A stretch of 64,000 nt of DNA from NCBI GenBank assembly GCA_016297265.1, contig JAEDHB010000002.1, positions 1-64,000 on the forward strand, read 5' to 3'. A model generated the notes under the pieces. The model searched no databases, had not been told where the DNA came from, and saw only the letters and a program-made list of their open reading frames with translations. Shown one piece after another: positions 62,745-64,000 of this stretch. A program made the translations under genes and the position numbers. Position 1 is the first letter of the stretch. Each line of letters starts with the position of its first letter. Source of the DNA: Butyrivibrio sp. (GTDB taxonomy: Bacteria > Bacillota > Clostridia > Lachnospirales > Lachnospiraceae).

Positions 62745-64000
62745 TTACAAATTGGATTTAATGTCTGCAACCAGCCATTTTCCGTCAATATTGACATAAT
62801 AAAATGTCTCGTCACTTGTCTCTTCTCTTGATTCATGGGTATTAAGTACCATTGACCTTACAAATTTAACCCTGCATGAAAAACATGTATCGCTGTATTT
62901 TGTATATTCCGATACACTTACATCTCTGAATTCCGATGATATCAAATCACTGTACATCCACATATCGCCAACGCGATATTTATCGGCAAGGTCAATATAG
63001 TATGAACCTTCCGGAAAATACTGTCTGATTGTTCCGAGTCCGTCCTGCTCGCCCTCAAGTGTTCCTGTAAAGAAGTCCGAGTAGTGGAATGCAACCTGAA
63101 GCACATAGGACTTCAAATCCTCAGATATCTCCTCTGTCTGATATCCGATTTCAATTTTGTTCTTTCCTGCGTAATCAGGGATGCTGACGTTGTTGCCTGC
63201 AATATCAAAAGCTTCAACCACCGGTTCCTTCGTAATGCCGGAAACCTTGTATGTTACAACTGTCGGAGCAGTGGTATATTCTGCGATAAATTCAGCATTA
63301 TCCACCGGTTTTGGTTCCCCCTTCAATTCATCCTCACCAAGTTCAATTCCGTTAACCTTAACTTTGTAACCCGCCGGTGCGGTAATTGTGTATTTCCTGC
63401 TGTTGCCTGCTACCTTGCTTACAACCTTATCCACTTTCCAATCGGAAATAGTGATTATTCCAAGCACCTTCTTATCACTGTCGGATTTAAGCGTTGCCTC
63501 CGCAACTACCTTATCCCCAACAAGGATATTGTAGGTCAGACTGTCCGAACCTGTGGTTTTCAGCTGATAATCAAGTTCCTTGCCGTCCAATGCATTTTTA
63601 AGGTCTTCAGTACCGTCAAAATCAGGTTCGAACTTACTTCCTCCTGTAGTCTCAATGGAGGAAATATCCCCGGATTCCAGGGTTTCTATCAGACTCTCAA
63701 CCGTATGCTCCGGCTGGGATTTCTGAAATTTTTTCATGGTATTCCACACATATATAAATACAAATATCATAAAAACAGCAAGAATACCAATATAGATATA
63801 GAATCCCTTCCAGAATTTTGCTATCTTCTTTTTGCCTTTTTTCTGTTTACGAGAAACCTTTTCCTCCGCTATATCATCAGCTTCTTCCGGTTCTTCGTTG
63901 AGTGAAACCTCTTCGATTTCGATGCTGTCCTCTTCTATATCTATTGTCTGAATAGCATCTGCCAAATCAGCAGCATTGCCTTCAAGCTTGATTTCTTTCA
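62745..64000 (-). CDS. Membrane protein with TcaA/NTF2-like extracellular part (partial, runs off the window)
   Basis: The frame is open to the window edge (12 more codons beyond a TTG at 63965), and the edge bases TG AAA suggest that its ATG lies one base outside. At least 418 residues: an acidic cytoplasmic start (EEDSIEIEEVSLNEEPEE), a basic stretch, one membrane helix (about 67-89), a beta-rich repeat resembling TcaA-type domains (YKVKVNGIELGEDELKG), and a C-terminal NTF2-like unit (DLADKYRVGDMWMYSDL and YYVNIDGKWLVADIK). It looks like an envelope sensor or substrate-binding partner of the MoxR operon. No enzyme motif. Confidence 0.75.
   Translation of the reverse strand, partial: KEIKLEGNAADLADAIQTIDIEEDSIEIEEVSLNEEPEEADDIAEEKVSRKQKKGKKKIAKFWKGFYIYIGILAVFMIFVFIYVWNTMKKFQKSQPEHTVESLIETLESGDISSIETTGGSKFEPDFDGTEDLKNALDGKELDYQLKTTGSDSLTYNILVGDKVVAEATLKSDSDKKVLGIITISDWKVDKVVSKVAGNSRKYTITAPAGYKVKVNGIELGEDELKGEPKPVDNAEFIAEYTTAPTVVTYKVSGITKEPVVEAFDIAGNNVSIPDYAGKNKIEIGYQTEEISEDLKSYVLQVAFHYSDFFTGTLEGEQDGLGTIRQYFPEGSYYIDLADKYRVGDMWMYSDLISSEFRDVSVSEYTKYSDTCFSCRVKFVRSMVLNTHESREETSDETFYYVNIDGKWLVADIKSNL

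Overview
The window looks like chromosomal DNA from a low-GC Gram-positive anaerobe of the class Clostridia, most likely a Lachnospiraceae gut bacterium of the Lachnospira/Eubacterium/Roseburia type. This is inferred from gene content: a FeoA-FeoB fusion, AddAB, ECF vitamin transport, rubrerythrin and high-molecular-weight rubredoxin domains, a lysine riboswitch on dapA, HD-GYP and GGDEF signalling proteins, and strong AGGAGG ribosome sites. No tRNA, rRNA, CRISPR array or insertion sequence is seen. The left edge holds the 3' end of a serine recombinase gene that runs into a 5'-truncated peptidoglycan-binding gene, so it looks like the border of an integrated element.

Layout. 1-800: recombinase end and truncated wall gene. 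897-3355: zinc-ribbon membrane protein and a CwlC-like amidase. 3418-7184: folA, thyA, hflX and a TPR lipoprotein. 7224-13504: a packed set of ECF transporter S, A and T components, a transcobalamin/intrinsic-factor-like membrane protein, a second DUF4430 surface protein and an aminotransferase; this is probably a corrinoid (or similar ligand) capture and uptake system. 13598-18834: SGNH protein, MBOAT acyltransferase, PLP-dependent decarboxylase and AMP-forming ligase, a Dlt-like envelope-modification cassette with no carrier protein beside it. 18911-25517: sensor-GGDEF protein, esterase, orphan substrate-binding lipoprotein, YhfC-like membrane protein, an AT-rich acyltransferase gene and a cold-shock protein. 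25589-28218: hslO, a methyltransferase and a divergent membrane protein. 28270-34066: an HD-GYP response regulator, SEC-C protein, small membrane protein, and a hybrid histidine kinase with its response regulator. 34152-45060: feoAB, a subtilisin-like protease, addA and addB. 45143-48806: FMN-bind-like membrane protein, nadE, and a flavoprotein-rubredoxin-rubrerythrin fusion. 48879-51294: small lipoprotein, dapB and dapA behind a lysine riboswitch. 51304-55378: tandem-OB SSB, typA and a MATE exporter. 55481-64000: a co-directional set of an NTF2-like membrane protein, MoxR ATPase, DUF58 protein, transglutaminase-like protein and two secreted cell-wall amidases.

How the genes may work together. 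The strongest candidates for undescribed biology are: (1) the ECF plus transcobalamin-like locus, in which a single-chain cap-TM-TM-DUF4430 protein and a surface DUF4430 protein would catch a ligand and pass it to an ECF transporter whose ATPase has an unusual second half; (2) the Dlt-like cassette with a BtrK-type decarboxylase, which could load a decarboxylated amino acid onto an envelope polymer; and (3) a kinase/response-regulator pair that share a homologous C-terminal helical module. Functions of these three are inferred from domain content and context.
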